Shown: positions 23,859 to 34,200 of the stretch, piece by piece
Layout of the letters: the number at the start of each line of letters is the position of its first letter
How positions within the stretch are numbered: the stretch's first letter is position 1
Assembly: GCF_020073745.1 (NCBI RefSeq)
Contig: NZ_JAIRAU010000007.1
Coordinates: forward strand, 1-40,754
Length of the DNA: 40,754 bases
Reading direction: 5' to 3'
Source: Nannocystis pusilla
GTDB taxonomy: Bacteria; Myxococcota_A; Polyangia; Nannocystales; Nannocystaceae
Position numbers and translations under genes: made by a program
The notes under the pieces: model-generated
Told to the model about the DNA's origin: nothing
What the model saw: only the letters and a program-made list of their open reading frames with translations
Database searches by the model: none

Positions 23859-25139
23859 TTACGAGGAGCTGGAGCCGCCGGGGATGATGTGCTTGATGAC
23901 GAAGGCGCCGACCGGGCCGAAATTGGCCCAGGTGCTCTGGGTGGCGCCGCAGCTCGACATGGTGTTCCACCCGGGGAGGTTGGGGTTTCCGCCGGGCGGG
24001 TCGTAGCGGCGATGGACCCCCTGCGGGAAGCGGGAGTCCGTGTAGTAGCAATTGGCGCCGAACGGATCCTCGTCCTTGTACACCGATTCCAGGACGGGCT
24101 CCCAGTCGCCGATGATCGGAGCGCTCGGGAGATCGGTGGTCTGGTCGAACCACGGGGTGGCGTGCGCGAGGTCCTTGAAGCGGACGGCCGCGCCGAGCTG
24201 CGTCCGCGAGGCACCGTCGTAGAAAGCCCGGTAGGCGTTGATCGCGGCGTTGTAGCCGGCGAGGCCGTAGCTGCGCTCGCCGGGCTCGCTCGGGTGGGCG
24301 TTCGAATTGGGGGTGACCGCCAGGAACTCCTGCGGCTTGGCGACGGCGTGCCCCTGGCAGGCGATCACCGAGGTGGACGGGGTCTTGAGGTCGAGCGTCC
24401 CATTTCCCGCGCCGTCCTCGAGCCAGGCCGCCGTGCCGTCGAACTTGAGGACGGCGTGCTTGAGGACGAGCGCCTTGCCGCTCTCTCCCGCTGCCGGAGA
24501 TGTGGGGCAGATCGAGCGGTACGTGCCGATCCAGGGGGAGGGCCCGCCGAATGGCGGCCAGGGCGGGAGGGGAGACGGCTCCTCCTCGAGGTAGTCGATC
24601 GTCGGTTGATCGGTCATCGCGGCGATCGTGTATGTCCAGACGTCGAAGGTCGACGCGGCCGGGCTCGGCGAGACGCCGTCGAACTTGAGCCACATCGGGA
24701 TCTCCTGGATCTGCGCGCCGGGGCCGGGCTGGTAGATCCGCACCATGAAGAACGCCTGGAGCGCCTCGTCGACGAAGTATTCGGCGTCGGCCGCCGAGTC
24801 ACGCGCGATCAGCCGGCCCTCCGCGGTCGGGAACAGGTAATCGAAGGACACCCAGGTGTCGGTGAGCTGGAGCATTCCGTAGTCCCAGCGCGAGTGGCCC
24901 GAAGAGCTCACGTCAGGCTCGGGGGCGACGGTGTCCTTCTGGGTCCGGATGTTGGAGAACTGGTAGTCCCCCACGTACGGCGAGTTGCTGAGGCACTGAG
25001 GCGGGTCGTCGCAGCGGAAGGAGACGGGCTCGTCCGGCTGACCGGCGAGGTCGTCCGCTGCGATGTCGTCGCAGGCGGCAGAGGCAGCCGCGAGGGAGAG
25101 GTTCAGGGCGACAAGGGTCTTGATCGAGGGGCGCATCAT
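23859..25139 (-). CDS. Secreted ADYC-like protein, copy 2 of a tandem pair
   Basis: A 426-residue paralog of the gene at 22375-23670, with the same signal peptide (MMRPSIKTLVALNLSLAAAS then AACDD), the same Cys-flanked N-terminal segment (RCDDPPQCLSNSPYVGDYQF) and the C-terminal ADYC-like domain (GYNAAINAYRAFYDGASRTQ, FGANCYYTDSRFPQGVHRRY). The tail ends in an extra GGSSSS. ATG 25139 or 25136 matches the start of the paralog; an earlier in-frame ATG at 25160 would add seven residues. Highest identity lies in the C-terminal half; the middle (SPLPPWPPFGGPSPWIGTYR) diverges more. Confidence 0.75.
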   Translation of the reverse strand: MMRPSIKTLVALNLSLAAASAACDDIAADDLAGQPDEPVSFRCDDPPQCLSNSPYVGDYQFSNIRTQKDTVAPEPDVSSSGHSRWDYGMLQLTDTWVSFDYLFPTAEGRLIARDSAADAEYFVDEALQAFFMVRIYQPGPGAQIQEIPMWLKFDGVSPSPAASTFDVWTYTIAAMTDQPTIDYLEEEPSPLPPWPPFGGPSPWIGTYRSICPTSPAAGESGKALVLKHAVLKFDGTAAWLEDGAGNGTLDLKTPSTSVIACQGHAVAKPQEFLAVTPNSNAHPSEPGERSYGLAGYNAAINAYRAFYDGASRTQLGAAVRFKDLAHATPWFDQTTDLPSAPIIGDWEPVLESVYKDEDPFGANCYYTDSRFPQGVHRRYDPPGGNPNLPGWNTMSSCGATQSTWANFGPVGAFVIKHIIPGGSSSS

Positions 25140-25469
25140 GAGTTCGTCACGGGTGGTCAAGATCGGGTCGTCTCGAGGAAGAGCTGACGGGTGAGTAGTG
25201 CCCGGGAGGGCCTGGACAATCGGGTCGCCGGGCAGACTCCGGCACGCGGCAACTCACATGCACCTCGCGGCCGCCGCGCTCGGCCTTCATCGGATGGCTG
25301 CCCGCAGAAGGGCTGCAACGGGGGATCTTAGGCGCACAACCGCGCCGGACTTCGGACCAGGTTCGGACGCGCCACGATACCGGTGCGACGCGTCTATGTT
25401 CAATCGCACACCGCGGGCTACAAAGTACGGACGAGTGGTGGGCATATTGCTCCTGCGGACGACCAGACG
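25140..25469. other. Divergent region between ADYC-like copy 2 and the kinase
   Basis: 330 bases. The half near the ADYC gene keeps the block found upstream of copy 1 (25238-25261). The other half should carry the kinase promoter. An open frame with the kinase phase starts at GTG 25383 but its first 29 codons are not protein-like. Confidence 0.4.
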
Positions 25470-28400
25470 GTGAATCCCCCCGCGCGAAAACTGCTCGGCA
25501 AGCCGGGCGCCCTGGAGGCCGACGAAGAGCGCTCGAGCTTCGAGACGACCGCTCGCTCCGATGCGGCCGGGCTGCCGGGGGCGACGCCGGAGTCCGGGCG
25601 GGCCGGGGAAGAGAACGAGATGACGCCGCCGGCTCCCCCTCCGCCGGAGGCCGGCGACCCGCTCGGCAAGCAGCTGGTGAAGCGCGCGCTGTTCCCCAAA
25701 CGCGCGCAGCCGGTTCAGCTCGGGCGCTTCACGGTGCTCAAGCTCCTCGGTCAGGGCGGGATGGGCGTCGTCTACGCCTGCTACGACGACCAGCTCGATC
25801 GCAAGGTCGCCGTCAAGGTCCTGCACCGCGAGGTCGTCCGCGAGCAGGAGACGGCGCGGAAGCGGCTCCTGCGCGAGGCGCAGGCGATGGCCCGGCTGTC
25901 GCATCCCAACATCGTCGCCGTCCACGAGGTCGGGCAGGAGGGCGGGACGGTCTACGTGGCGATGGAGTTCGTCCGCGGCCTCAGCCTCGACGCGTGGGCC
26001 CACGAGCCGCGATCGTGGAAGGAGGTCCTGTCGGTGTACCTGCAGGCGGGGCGCGGCCTCGCGGCGGCGCACAAGGCCGGGCTCGTGCACCGCGACTTCA
26101 AGCCGCAGAACGCGATGATCAGCGACGAGGGGCAGGTCAAGGTGCTGGACTTCGGCCTCGCCCGCCTGAGCGACGAGGACCTGCGCGAGGAGGATCTGGC
26201 CGGGGCGCGGGGGGGCTCGGAGGACGCGACCCCGCTGCTGATGCGCCCGTTGACGCGAATGGGCGTGATCCTCGGCACCCCGGCCTATATGTCGCCGGAG
26301 CAGCACCTCGGCGAGCGAGCGACGGCCGAGAGCGATCAGTTCAGCTTCTGCGTGTCGCTTTACCAGAGCCTGTACGGCCGCTTGCCGTTCTCGACCGAGT
26401 CGTTCGCGGCGATGCGCGACGACGTGGTGCACGGGCGCGTGGCGCCGGCGCCGTCGGGGAGCCCGGTGCCGTCGCGGGTGTTCAAGGCGCTCCGCCGCGG
26501 CATGATGGCGGCGCCCCGCGATCGCTTCGTGGCGATGACGGAGCTGCTGGCGGCGCTCGAGCGCGACCCCGGCGCGGCGTACCGACGCGTCGCTGCATTG
26601 GCCGCGACCGCCGTGGTCGCCGGCGTGGCGGGCATGGCCGCCACCGCGGGCGATGCCGCGACGCCGCAGTGCCCGGACGCGGGCCCGGAGCTCGCGGGCG
26701 TGTGGGACGACGGACGCGCGGCGGAGGTCCGTGCCTCGGTGCAAAAGAAGGCGCCCGGGCGCGCCGCGGAGCTGGTGGCGGCGATCGAGCCGAAGCTCGC
26801 GCGCTATGCCGCCACCTGGGTGCAGCTCCGCAACGACGCCTGTCGCGCGCACGCCGAGGGGCGACAGACGCCGCACATGTTCGACCTGCGGACCTCGTGC
26901 CTCGATCAGCGGCGCGCCGCCCTCGCGGCCACGGTCGATGCATTCGCGCTCGCCGACGCGACGAACCTCGACGACATGGTCCAGACGGTCGCCGGGCTGC
27001 CTCCGCTCGACACCTGTGCGAACGTCGAGGCGCTGATGGCCACGCTGCCGCCGCCGGGGGAGGCGTTGATGCGCGCGCGGGTCCAGCAGCACCGCGAGAC
27101 GCTGGCCCGGGCCGAGGTCCACGAGCACACGGCGCATCCCCGCCTCGGGCTCCAGCTCGTCGAGAGCGTGCTCGCCGACGCCGAGGCCATGACGTACGAG
27201 CCGTTGCTCGCCGAGGCGAACCTGCGCAAGGGGAGCCTGCAGATCCGCGACGGGGCGCCGACGGCGGCGCTGCAATCGTTCGACGACGCGCTGTGGACGG
27301 CGATCGGCGTGGGCCACGAGGTGGTGGCGGCGGTGACGAGCTCCCGGCGGGGGTTCCTCCTGGCCTATCAGCTCAAGCGACCGGAACAGGCGCGGACCGA
27401 GCTGCGGCTGATGTCGGCGCTGAACCGGAAGATCGAGCAGGACGTCGACAACTACAGCGAATTCCTCAACAACGTCGGGGCGATTCATGCGATCGCGGGA
27501 GATTGGGCCGAGGCCCGCGAGAAGTGGGAGGAGGCCGTGCGCCTGCGCGAGCAGCACGGACGCCACGAGACGCCCCTGGGCATCGGCACATTGTTCAATC
27601 TCGGGGCGCACCACGTGAACACCGGCCGCCACGAGGAGGCCGTGCCGATCTTTCATCAGGTGATCGACCGGTCGGAGCGAGTGTCCGGCCCGAATCACCC
27701 GGATGGCGCGATGTACGAGGTGATGCTCGCCCACGCCCTGACGAGCCTCGGTCGGCCCCGCGAAGCGCTGGCGCGGATGCAGGCGCTTCAGACGCGGGTC
27801 GATCGCGGCGAGAGCAAGGTGGCGCGGATGACCGCGCTGGTCGGCCTGGCCCGCGCCGAGCTCGCCCTCGACGACAGCGGCTCGGCCCTGCGGCACTTCG
27901 TGGCCGCGCAAGCGGCGAGCCCCGCGAGCTTCTCGAGCGCCGGGCGGTCCTGGATCATGGTCGCGGCGGCGGCGGCCGGCGAGGTGCCGACGATGGAGAA
28001 GGCGCGCGACGAGGCGCTGGCCGCGATCAACGAGAACACCGACGTCCGCGGCACCACGTACCAGGATATCTTGTTGCGACACGGGCGAGCGTTGGCGGCG
28101 CTCGGCCGCCACCGCGAGGCGCTGGAGCCGCTGGAGCAGGCCCGGTCGGCGCTCGTCGGGTCGGAGAATCCGACGCACGTGTGGCAGCGAGGGCGGCTGT
28201 CGCTCGAGCTGGGCCGACTCCGCGGGCGGCTCGCGGAACACGAGGCGGCCGAGACCGAGCTGCGGACGGCGGTGGCCGCATTCGAGGCGGTGCTGCCGCC
28301 GCACAACCTCGAGCTCGCCGACGCGTTGCTGGCGCTCGGCGAGTTCGCGCTCGAGCGCCAGCGGCCCGACGAAGCTGCGCAGTGGTTGTCCCGGGCGGAG

Positions 28401-28478
28401 TCGATCTACGTCACGACCGCGGAGCCTGATTATGCGCCGTTGATGCAGGCTCGAGCCGCGCTGGCGCGGGTTCGTTGA
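25470..28478 (+). CDS. Ser/Thr protein kinase with transmembrane segment and TPR tail
   Basis: A protein of about 1002 residues (GTG 25470; ATG 25621 is an alternative that starts 36 residues before the kinase domain). The kinase domain begins LGRFTVLKLLGQGGMGVVYA, with Lys116 (VAVKVLH), HRDFKPQN with Asp209, DFGLAR with Asp227, and GTPAYMSPEQ: all active-site residues are kept. A hydrophobic stretch near 371-395 (AATAVVAGVAGMAATAG) is probably a membrane helix. The remaining 600 residues are helical repeats of TPR type (GRHEEAVPIFHQVIDRSERV, NHPDGAMYEVMLAHALTSLG, GRHREALEPLEQARSALVGS). This kinase-TM-TPR layout is abundant in Nannocystis-like myxobacteria. Targets unknown. Confidence 0.95.
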   Translation: MNPPARKLLGKPGALEADEERSSFETTARSDAAGLPGATPESGRAGEENEMTPPAPPPPEAGDPLGKQLVKRALFPKRAQPVQLGRFTVLKLLGQGGMGVVYACYDDQLDRKVAVKVLHREVVREQETARKRLLREAQAMARLSHPNIVAVHEVGQEGGTVYVAMEFVRGLSLDAWAHEPRSWKEVLSVYLQAGRGLAAAHKAGLVHRDFKPQNAMISDEGQVKVLDFGLARLSDEDLREEDLAGARGGSEDATPLLMRPLTRMGVILGTPAYMSPEQHLGERATAESDQFSFCVSLYQSLYGRLPFSTESFAAMRDDVVHGRVAPAPSGSPVPSRVFKALRRGMMAAPRDRFVAMTELLAALERDPGAAYRRVAALAATAVVAGVAGMAATAGDAATPQCPDAGPELAGVWDDGRAAEVRASVQKKAPGRAAELVAAIEPKLARYAATWVQLRNDACRAHAEGRQTPHMFDLRTSCLDQRRAALAATVDAFALADATNLDDMVQTVAGLPPLDTCANVEALMATLPPPGEALMRARVQQHRETLARAEVHEHTAHPRLGLQLVESVLADAEAMTYEPLLAEANLRKGSLQIRDGAPTAALQSFDDALWTAIGVGHEVVAAVTSSRRGFLLAYQLKRPEQARTELRLMSALNRKIEQDVDNYSEFLNNVGAIHAIAGDWAEAREKWEEAVRLREQHGRHETPLGIGTLFNLGAHHVNTGRHEEAVPIFHQVIDRSERVSGPNHPDGAMYEVMLAHALTSLGRPREALARMQALQTRVDRGESKVARMTALVGLARAELALDDSGSALRHFVAAQAASPASFSSAGRSWIMVAAAAAGEVPTMEKARDEALAAINENTDVRGTTYQDILLRHGRALAALGRHREALEPLEQARSALVGSENPTHVWQRGRLSLELGRLRGRLAEHEAAETELRTAVAAFEAVLPPHNLELADALLALGEFALERQRPDEAAQWLSRAESIYVTTAEPDYAPLMQARAALARVR

Positions 28479-28520
28479 GGGCAATTCGCCGCGAATGCGG
28501 GGACCCGGGTCGATCGCCGC

Positions 28521-29468
28521 TCATCTCGCCGGCGAAGGAGACGCCGGCGGGACCTCGATCGGCGTGAGAGGCGCCTCCCGCTCCACGATTCGAATCACGG
28601 GCACCGCCCCGGCGGGCCGCGATGCCCAATCGATCTCCAGGCAAGGAGGGGCGTAGGCCGAGCCGACGAATCGCGCCGGCGGCGACGACCATGTCCCGTC
28701 GTCGTGCTTCCAGCGAGCGTACGCCGACCTGTCGCCGCCCTGACGCAGCACGAGCTTCTTCGGCGCGAACCAGCGCACGCGCGCGCCGAGCTTCGCCGCC
28801 TGCAGGGCCGCGTGGTCGATCCTGCCGCGCCGGAGCGGCCAGGGCAGCGCCACATCCGTCGTGACCGGTGAGAGGAGGAGGCCAAAATCCAGGCACAGCG
28901 CGACGGGCCGGCCCGCCGCGTCGAGCCCCCACCAGCCGCCGTAGACGCCGTCGCCGTCGCCCGACGAGAACGCGAAGACGACGCGCCCGCCGAGCACGTG
29001 GCGCACACCCAGAGCCGATGGCCCGAGCACGGCGCGCTCGAGGGCGTTCTGCAGCTCATCGGAGGCCGCCTCGTCGGCGGGGGCCCATGCGTCCACGTCG
29101 CCGTCGGTGAAGCCGCACGTGCCCGAGTCGACGCCGGCCCCGAGTGTCTTGGCCCACGCGACGGCCGGCTCGTCGGAGAAACGCACGCGGGCTGCCGCCA
29201 CGCGCACGTCGACCTGACCGTCGGCGAGCGGGAATCGCACGAGCGACAGCTCGACCGGATAGCTGCCCTTCGGGATCGACGCGCCCTCCGGACGCGCGGC
29301 GGCGAGGCCCGTGAAGGCATCACCGAGCGCCACGGCCCCGGACTCGATTCGAAGGTCGCCCAGCGTGACGACCCGGGTCGTGAGGCGGACGCCGTCGTTG
29401 TCGACGAAGGTCAAGCCGTCGATAAAGGCGACGGCGAAGTCGGTGTGTACGGTCGTGTCTCCCGCCAT
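28521..29468 (-). CDS. DUF4241 domain protein
   Basis: A 315-residue cytosolic protein started at ATG 29468 (MAGDTTVHTDFAVAF). It shows the DUF4241 pattern: GSYPVELSLVRF, AARVRFSDEPAVAWAKTL, DSGTCGFTDGDVDAWA. After it lie VVFAFSSGDGDGVYGGWWGL then DAAGRPVALCLDFGLLL. DUF4241 proteins are widespread in Actinobacteria and myxobacteria with no assigned activity, sometimes near polymorphic-toxin loci. Convergent to the kinase, 42 bases away. The in-frame extension to 29543 is Arg-rich and unlikely. Confidence 0.88.
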   Translation of the reverse strand: MAGDTTVHTDFAVAFIDGLTFVDNDGVRLTTRVVTLGDLRIESGAVALGDAFTGLAAARPEGASIPKGSYPVELSLVRFPLADGQVDVRVAAARVRFSDEPAVAWAKTLGAGVDSGTCGFTDGDVDAWAPADEAASDELQNALERAVLGPSALGVRHVLGGRVVFAFSSGDGDGVYGGWWGLDAAGRPVALCLDFGLLLSPVTTDVALPWPLRRGRIDHAALQAAKLGARVRWFAPKKLVLRQGGDRSAYARWKHDDGTWSSPPARFVGSAYAPPCLEIDWASRPAGAVPVIRIVEREAPLTPIEVPPASPSPAR

Positions 29469-29603
29469 TGGAATCCCCCGAGCGCGCGCGTTCGGCTGTC
29501 TCGCTGTAGATGAAATCGCGCGCCGGCGCCAGCGCGACAGCACAGCGAGCGTGGCTTTGTACTATGTCGACCCGGGAGGGTCCTACCGTGCCATTCGGTC
29601 CCA

Positions 29604-30859
29604 TCAATCGAGCGCGAACCGGCGGAGCCAGGCCTGGTTGATGTCGGCTTGGTCCGCCCCGGAGAAGAAGTTGCCGGCGACGAAGAGGGCGTCGGGGCTG
29701 AAGGCGGCAGCGACGGCGCGGTCGTCCACCACGTCTTCCGGCTTCTCGAGCACCGACGACCACAGCAGGGCGCCTGCGGCGTCGTGGACACGGACGACGC
29801 TCTCGTTGTCGCCGGTGAGGTCACCGCCGACGACGGCGATCTGCTCTCCTGGACCCACTGCGACGCGCGTGGGCCACGAGCCCGGGGCGAGGTCCAGATC
29901 TGCTCGTTGTCGGGGCCGAGCCGGCGGAGGACGAATTTGTTGTCGGGGCTGTTGCCGGCGATCACGAGCTCGCTCGCGCCGATAGGCGCCGCCCCGCTCC
30001 ACTGAGTCGCAGCGCCGGGGAATTGCTCGGCCCAGGGATCGGCGCCGTCCGGGCCGAAGGCGACGACGAGCGCATCACCCTCCGCGAGCTCCGGGTCCAG
30101 CTTGCCGACAGAGACGACCTGCTCGCCGATGACGGCGAGATCGTCGCAGAGGACCGATTGTCCGGGCGGCGTCGCGGTCACCCACACGATCTCGCCGGTG
30201 GCGGGATCGTGACGCCGGACGGTGACCTGCACCTTGTCCCCACCGCTGTGCGCGGCCGAGTAGACGGCGTCGGGGCCCAGCGCGAGACCGGCGAAGCCGC
30301 CGTCGATGTCGAGGGACCACAACGACTTCATCTCGGAGGAGAACGCCTGCAGGGTCCCGGCGATGCCGGCGATGAAGATCCGCCCGCCGACGTCGATGGC
30401 GAGCTCGCCGGGGTCGGCGATCGTTCGCCGCCACAGCTCGGTGCCGTCGGGTGCGAAGGCCAGGAGATGGGCCGTGTCGCCGCCCCACCCGTTGACGAGG
30501 ATCCGGCCGGCCGGGTCGAGGTCGAGGTCCGCCACGGCGTCGATGCCGGCGAGCTCGATGCTCCAGACGACCCGCCCGCTGCGCTGGCACGCGCCGTCGC
30601 AGCCGTCGTTCGCTTCGTCGTTGCCGTCGTCGCAGCGCTCGCCGGCATCGACCACGCCGTCGCCGCACACGCCAGGCTCCGATTCGCCGCTGCTCGCGCT
30701 CGTGGTCGGCGTGGCGTCGGTCGAGCCGCCGCTCGAGCCCTCGGGGCTGCCGGTGTCCTGGGGATGGTCGCCGACGACGATCGACGGGACGCAGGCGGCG
30801 AGGGCGAGGGTGATGAGGACGGTGGTGGGAGCGGCGAACTGCACGAGCGTGACCTCCAC
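29604..30859 (-). CDS. DUF4215/beta-propeller lipoprotein with one frameshift
   Basis: About 418 residues when read across one indel. A GTG at 30859 (VEVTLVQFAAPTTVLITLAL then AAC) gives a normal lipoprotein signal; ATG 30895 is an alternative. A Ser/Thr linker leads to one DUF4215 unit (VCGDGVVDAGERCDDGNDEA, NDGCDGAC) and then strands of a PQQ-like propeller (GRILVNGWGGDTAHLLAFAP, GRIFIAGIAGTLQAFSSEMK). At CCCGGGG 29881-29887 the frame shifts (one base short); the tail (WPTRVAVGPGEQIAVVGGDL ... NQAWLRRFALD) continues the propeller to 29604. Without the indel it would be a whole, exported lipid-anchored propeller protein. Role unknown. Confidence 0.75.
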
Positions 30860-31238
30860 CGAAGCTCGTCCCCGGCCGCGCTGAGTTTCCGTCATCGACC
30901 GCGAAAATTTTCGTCGCCGCCGCCGTTCCGTGTTCCGCCCGTGGCGGCAGGTAGCCCCTCGGCGCACGCACCAATCGCAGCGCGGACGTCCATCACATGT
31001 CGCCGGGGACAGCAGGGCGAGGTCGCGCCCGCGAGCGGGCGCGGCGAACTCGACCGGGAGAGGCGCGCGTCCACGCCGCCCGGCGATCGCGGACGAACCG
31101 GTCGCGCTCGACGGGCAGACCGGTCGCTCCGGCTCGTGGGCCGCCGATCGGCGCCGGCCGGGCCCGGTCGTCGCGGTCGGGTCGCTTGTGACCTGCCCAT
31201 CCTCGAGCGACGCGGACGAGCCCCGCCGCCGGGCGAGG
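30860..31238. promoter_or_regulatory. Divergent region with a hairpin repeat
   Basis: About 380 bases between two divergent lipoprotein genes; no other coding sequence is convincing. It has an A/T patch (GCGAAAATTTTCG at 30901-30913, a 13-bp inverted repeat with a CGAAAATTTTCG core) that could bind a regulator or be a promoter element, and a dispersed-repeat copy at 30995-31016. Confidence 0.4.
30995..31016. repeat. Dispersed hairpin repeat copy R7
   Basis: ACATGTCGCCGGGGACAGCAGG: TGTC/GACA arms, core as in the other copies but with a GCCGGG loop. It lies in the divergent leader region between lipoprotein genes. Confidence 0.45.
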
Positions 31239-34200
31239 ATGGCGTATCGTCGCTCGCGGATGCAATCGAGCAAGCGCCCCTTCGCCTGGCTTCCTGCGCT
31301 CTTCTCCGGCGCCGCGTTCATGCTCGCCGCGTGCAGCGACGACACGTCCTCCGCGACGCAGGACGAGCCCGACACGAGTTCGACGAGCGCGAGCTCGACG
31401 AGCGAGAGCTCCACCGGCGAGCCGGTGCCGACGACGGGTGCGCCCACGACCACGACCACGAGCACGACCGGCGAACCCGAGCCGACGACGTCGACGTCGA
31501 CGTCGACGACCGAGCCGGAATCGACGTCGACCACGACGTCGACGACCGAGCCCGACACGACGAGCAGCAGCACGGAGCCCCGGCCCGGCTGCGGCGACTC
31601 GGTGATCGACGCCGGCGAGACGTGCGACGACGGCAACACCGATGTCGGTGACGGCTGCGACGCCGACTGCGGCCAGGAGTCGGGCTTCGCGTGCGACGGC
31701 GAGCCGAGCGTCTGCAGCGCGGTCTGCGGCGACGGCCTCGTCGTCGGCGGCGAGACGTGCGACGACGGCAACACCGATGTCGGTGACGGCTGTGACGCGC
31801 TCTGTGCCCCCGAGCCGGGCTTCGCGTGCGACGGCGAGCCGAGCGTCTGCATGGCCGCGTGCGGCGACGGCATCACCGCCGGCGGCGAGACGTGCGACGA
31901 CGGCAACAGCGACGCCGGTGACGGCTGCGACGCGCTCTGTGCCACCGAGCCGGGCTGGAGCTGCGCCGGCGCGCCCAGCACGTGCACGCCGGCCTGCGGC
32001 GACGGCCTCGTCCTCCCCGGCCTCGAGGACTGCGACGACGGCAACCTGACGGCCGGCGACGGCTGCAGCGACGCGTGTGAGGTCGAGGTCGGCTGGGCGT
32101 GCGCGGGCGAGCCCAGCGCGTGCGTCACCACGTGCAACGACGGCGTGGTCGCCGGCGCCGAGGCGTGTGACGACGGCAACATCGCCACCGGCGACGGCTG
32201 CAGCCCGCTGTGCCTCGTCGACTATGGGTGGGGCTGCAGCGGCTCCCCGAGCGTGTGCAACGAGACCGCCGCGCTGGCCGCGGTGGCCCTCGGCGGCTTC
32301 GGCGGCTGCGTGCTCACGACCACCGGCGACGTCGCCTGCTTCGGGCGCAACACCTCGGGCGAGGTCGGCAACGGGACCACGAACGTCGAGACGCACATGC
32401 CCGCGCTCGCGCTCACCGGCGCCGTCGCCGTCACCGCCGGCGAGGAGCATCATTGCGCGATCCGTGCCGCCGGCGACGTGTGGTGCTGGGGCGACAACCT
32501 CGACTCCCAGCTCGGTCCGCTCGCGCCTGCGCCCGCCGACAAGTCGCAGCCGGTGGAGGTCACCGGCATGCCGGCCGCGGCGGCGATCGACGCCGGCGAC
32601 GATCACACCTGCGTCCTCGACACCGCGGGCCTCGTGTGGTGTTGGGGTGACAACAGTCAGCGCCAGCTCGGCCACGGCGGCAACGACGTGGTCGACGACG
32701 CCACGCCGAAGGTCGTGCCGATGCCCGGCGGGCTGGCGGCCGTCGACCTCGGCCTCGGCGACGATCATTCGTGCGCCGTGCTCGCCGACGGCAGCGTGGC
32801 CTGCTGGGGCGACGACGCGCTCGGTCAGCTCGGCGACGGGGTCGCGGGCACCGACAGCGGCTCGGCCACGCTCGTGCCCGGGCTCGCGGGGATGGTCTTC
32901 GTCGACGTCGAGGGCGGCCAGTTCAACACCTGCGCGACCACCAACCTCGGCGAGCTGTACTGCTGGGGGCAGAACACCGACGGCCAGCTCGGCGACGGCA
33001 CGACCATGAACAGCGCCACGCCGCTGCCCGTCGCCTTGCCGGCCGAGGTCGACGCGTTCAGCCTCGGCGACGACTTCGCCTGTGCCCTCCTCGTGACCGA
33101 CGAGGTGCTGTGCTGGGGCGAGGCCGAGGACTTCCAGGCCGGCACCCGCGACCTCGTCGATCAGCTCACCCCGTTACCGGTGGCGGAGCTGCCCGCGGGG
33201 GACATCGAGGACCTCGAGGCCGGTGCGCGCGGGGTGTGCATCGTCGCGGCCGGGGAGCGCTACTGCTGGGGCTACAGCGATCTCGGCAACCTTGGCATCG
33301 CCCCGCAGAACGAGCTCGAACCGTCGCCGGTGGGCTTCTCCGGGCCGGTCGCCGAGCTCGCCCTCGACCGGCCGGAGTACCGCGGCGTGCTGTGCGGCGT
33401 GCTCGTCGACGGCACCGTGGAGTGCTCCGGCCAGGGCACGCTGGTGTCGAACAGCGCGGCCACCGGCGCGGCCGGTTACTTCGAGCCGATCAGCTATCAC
33501 CTCACCGTGCCGACGCAATTGCCGGCGCTCGCCAATGTGCAGACCATGGGCATGGGCGACGGCTTCGCCTGCGCCGCCACCCTCGACGACGTGCGGTGCT
33601 GGGGCGACAACTCGCAGCGCCAGCTCGGTCAGGGCGGCGTCGACACCACCGACATCCTGATCCCCACGCCCGTCGTCGGCCTCGGCGCCGTCGACGAGCT
33701 CGAGCTGGGAGCCGGCAACGCCTGCGTCCGTACCGGCGGCAATGTGCAGTGCTGGGGTGACAACGCGCAGTTCCAGACCGGCGCGCCCGGGACCACCGAG
33801 GACCAGAGCGCGCCGGTGACGGTCGTGGGCCTGAGCGACGCCGTCGACCTCGCGCTCGGCCTCAATCACGCCTGCGCCGTGCGAGCGACCGGCGAGGTGG
33901 TCTGCTGGGGCGACGACTCGCAGGGCGGCCTCGGCGACGGCGACAACAACCCCGACGATTCGGCGCTCCCGGTCACGGTCACCGGCGTGGCGCCGGGAGC
34001 GACGGCGGTCGTCGCGGGCGAGAACCACGCCTGCGCGCTCGCGGGCGGGCAGGTCTATTGTTGGGGCAACGGCCAGGCGCTCGGGCAAGGCGTCGATGTC
34101 GACTCGGACACCGCGCTGCTGGTGCCCGGCGTGACGTCGATCGTGCAGATCGACGCCGGCTGGAACTACAACTGCGCCCTCGACGACGCGGGCGACGTGT

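Noticed and set aside
25287..28484. Open frame of 1065 codons on the minus strand opposite the kinase gene
   Set aside because: It is Arg/His-rich with no domain and mirrors the kinase's GC-rich codons; the plus-strand frame has every kinase motif.
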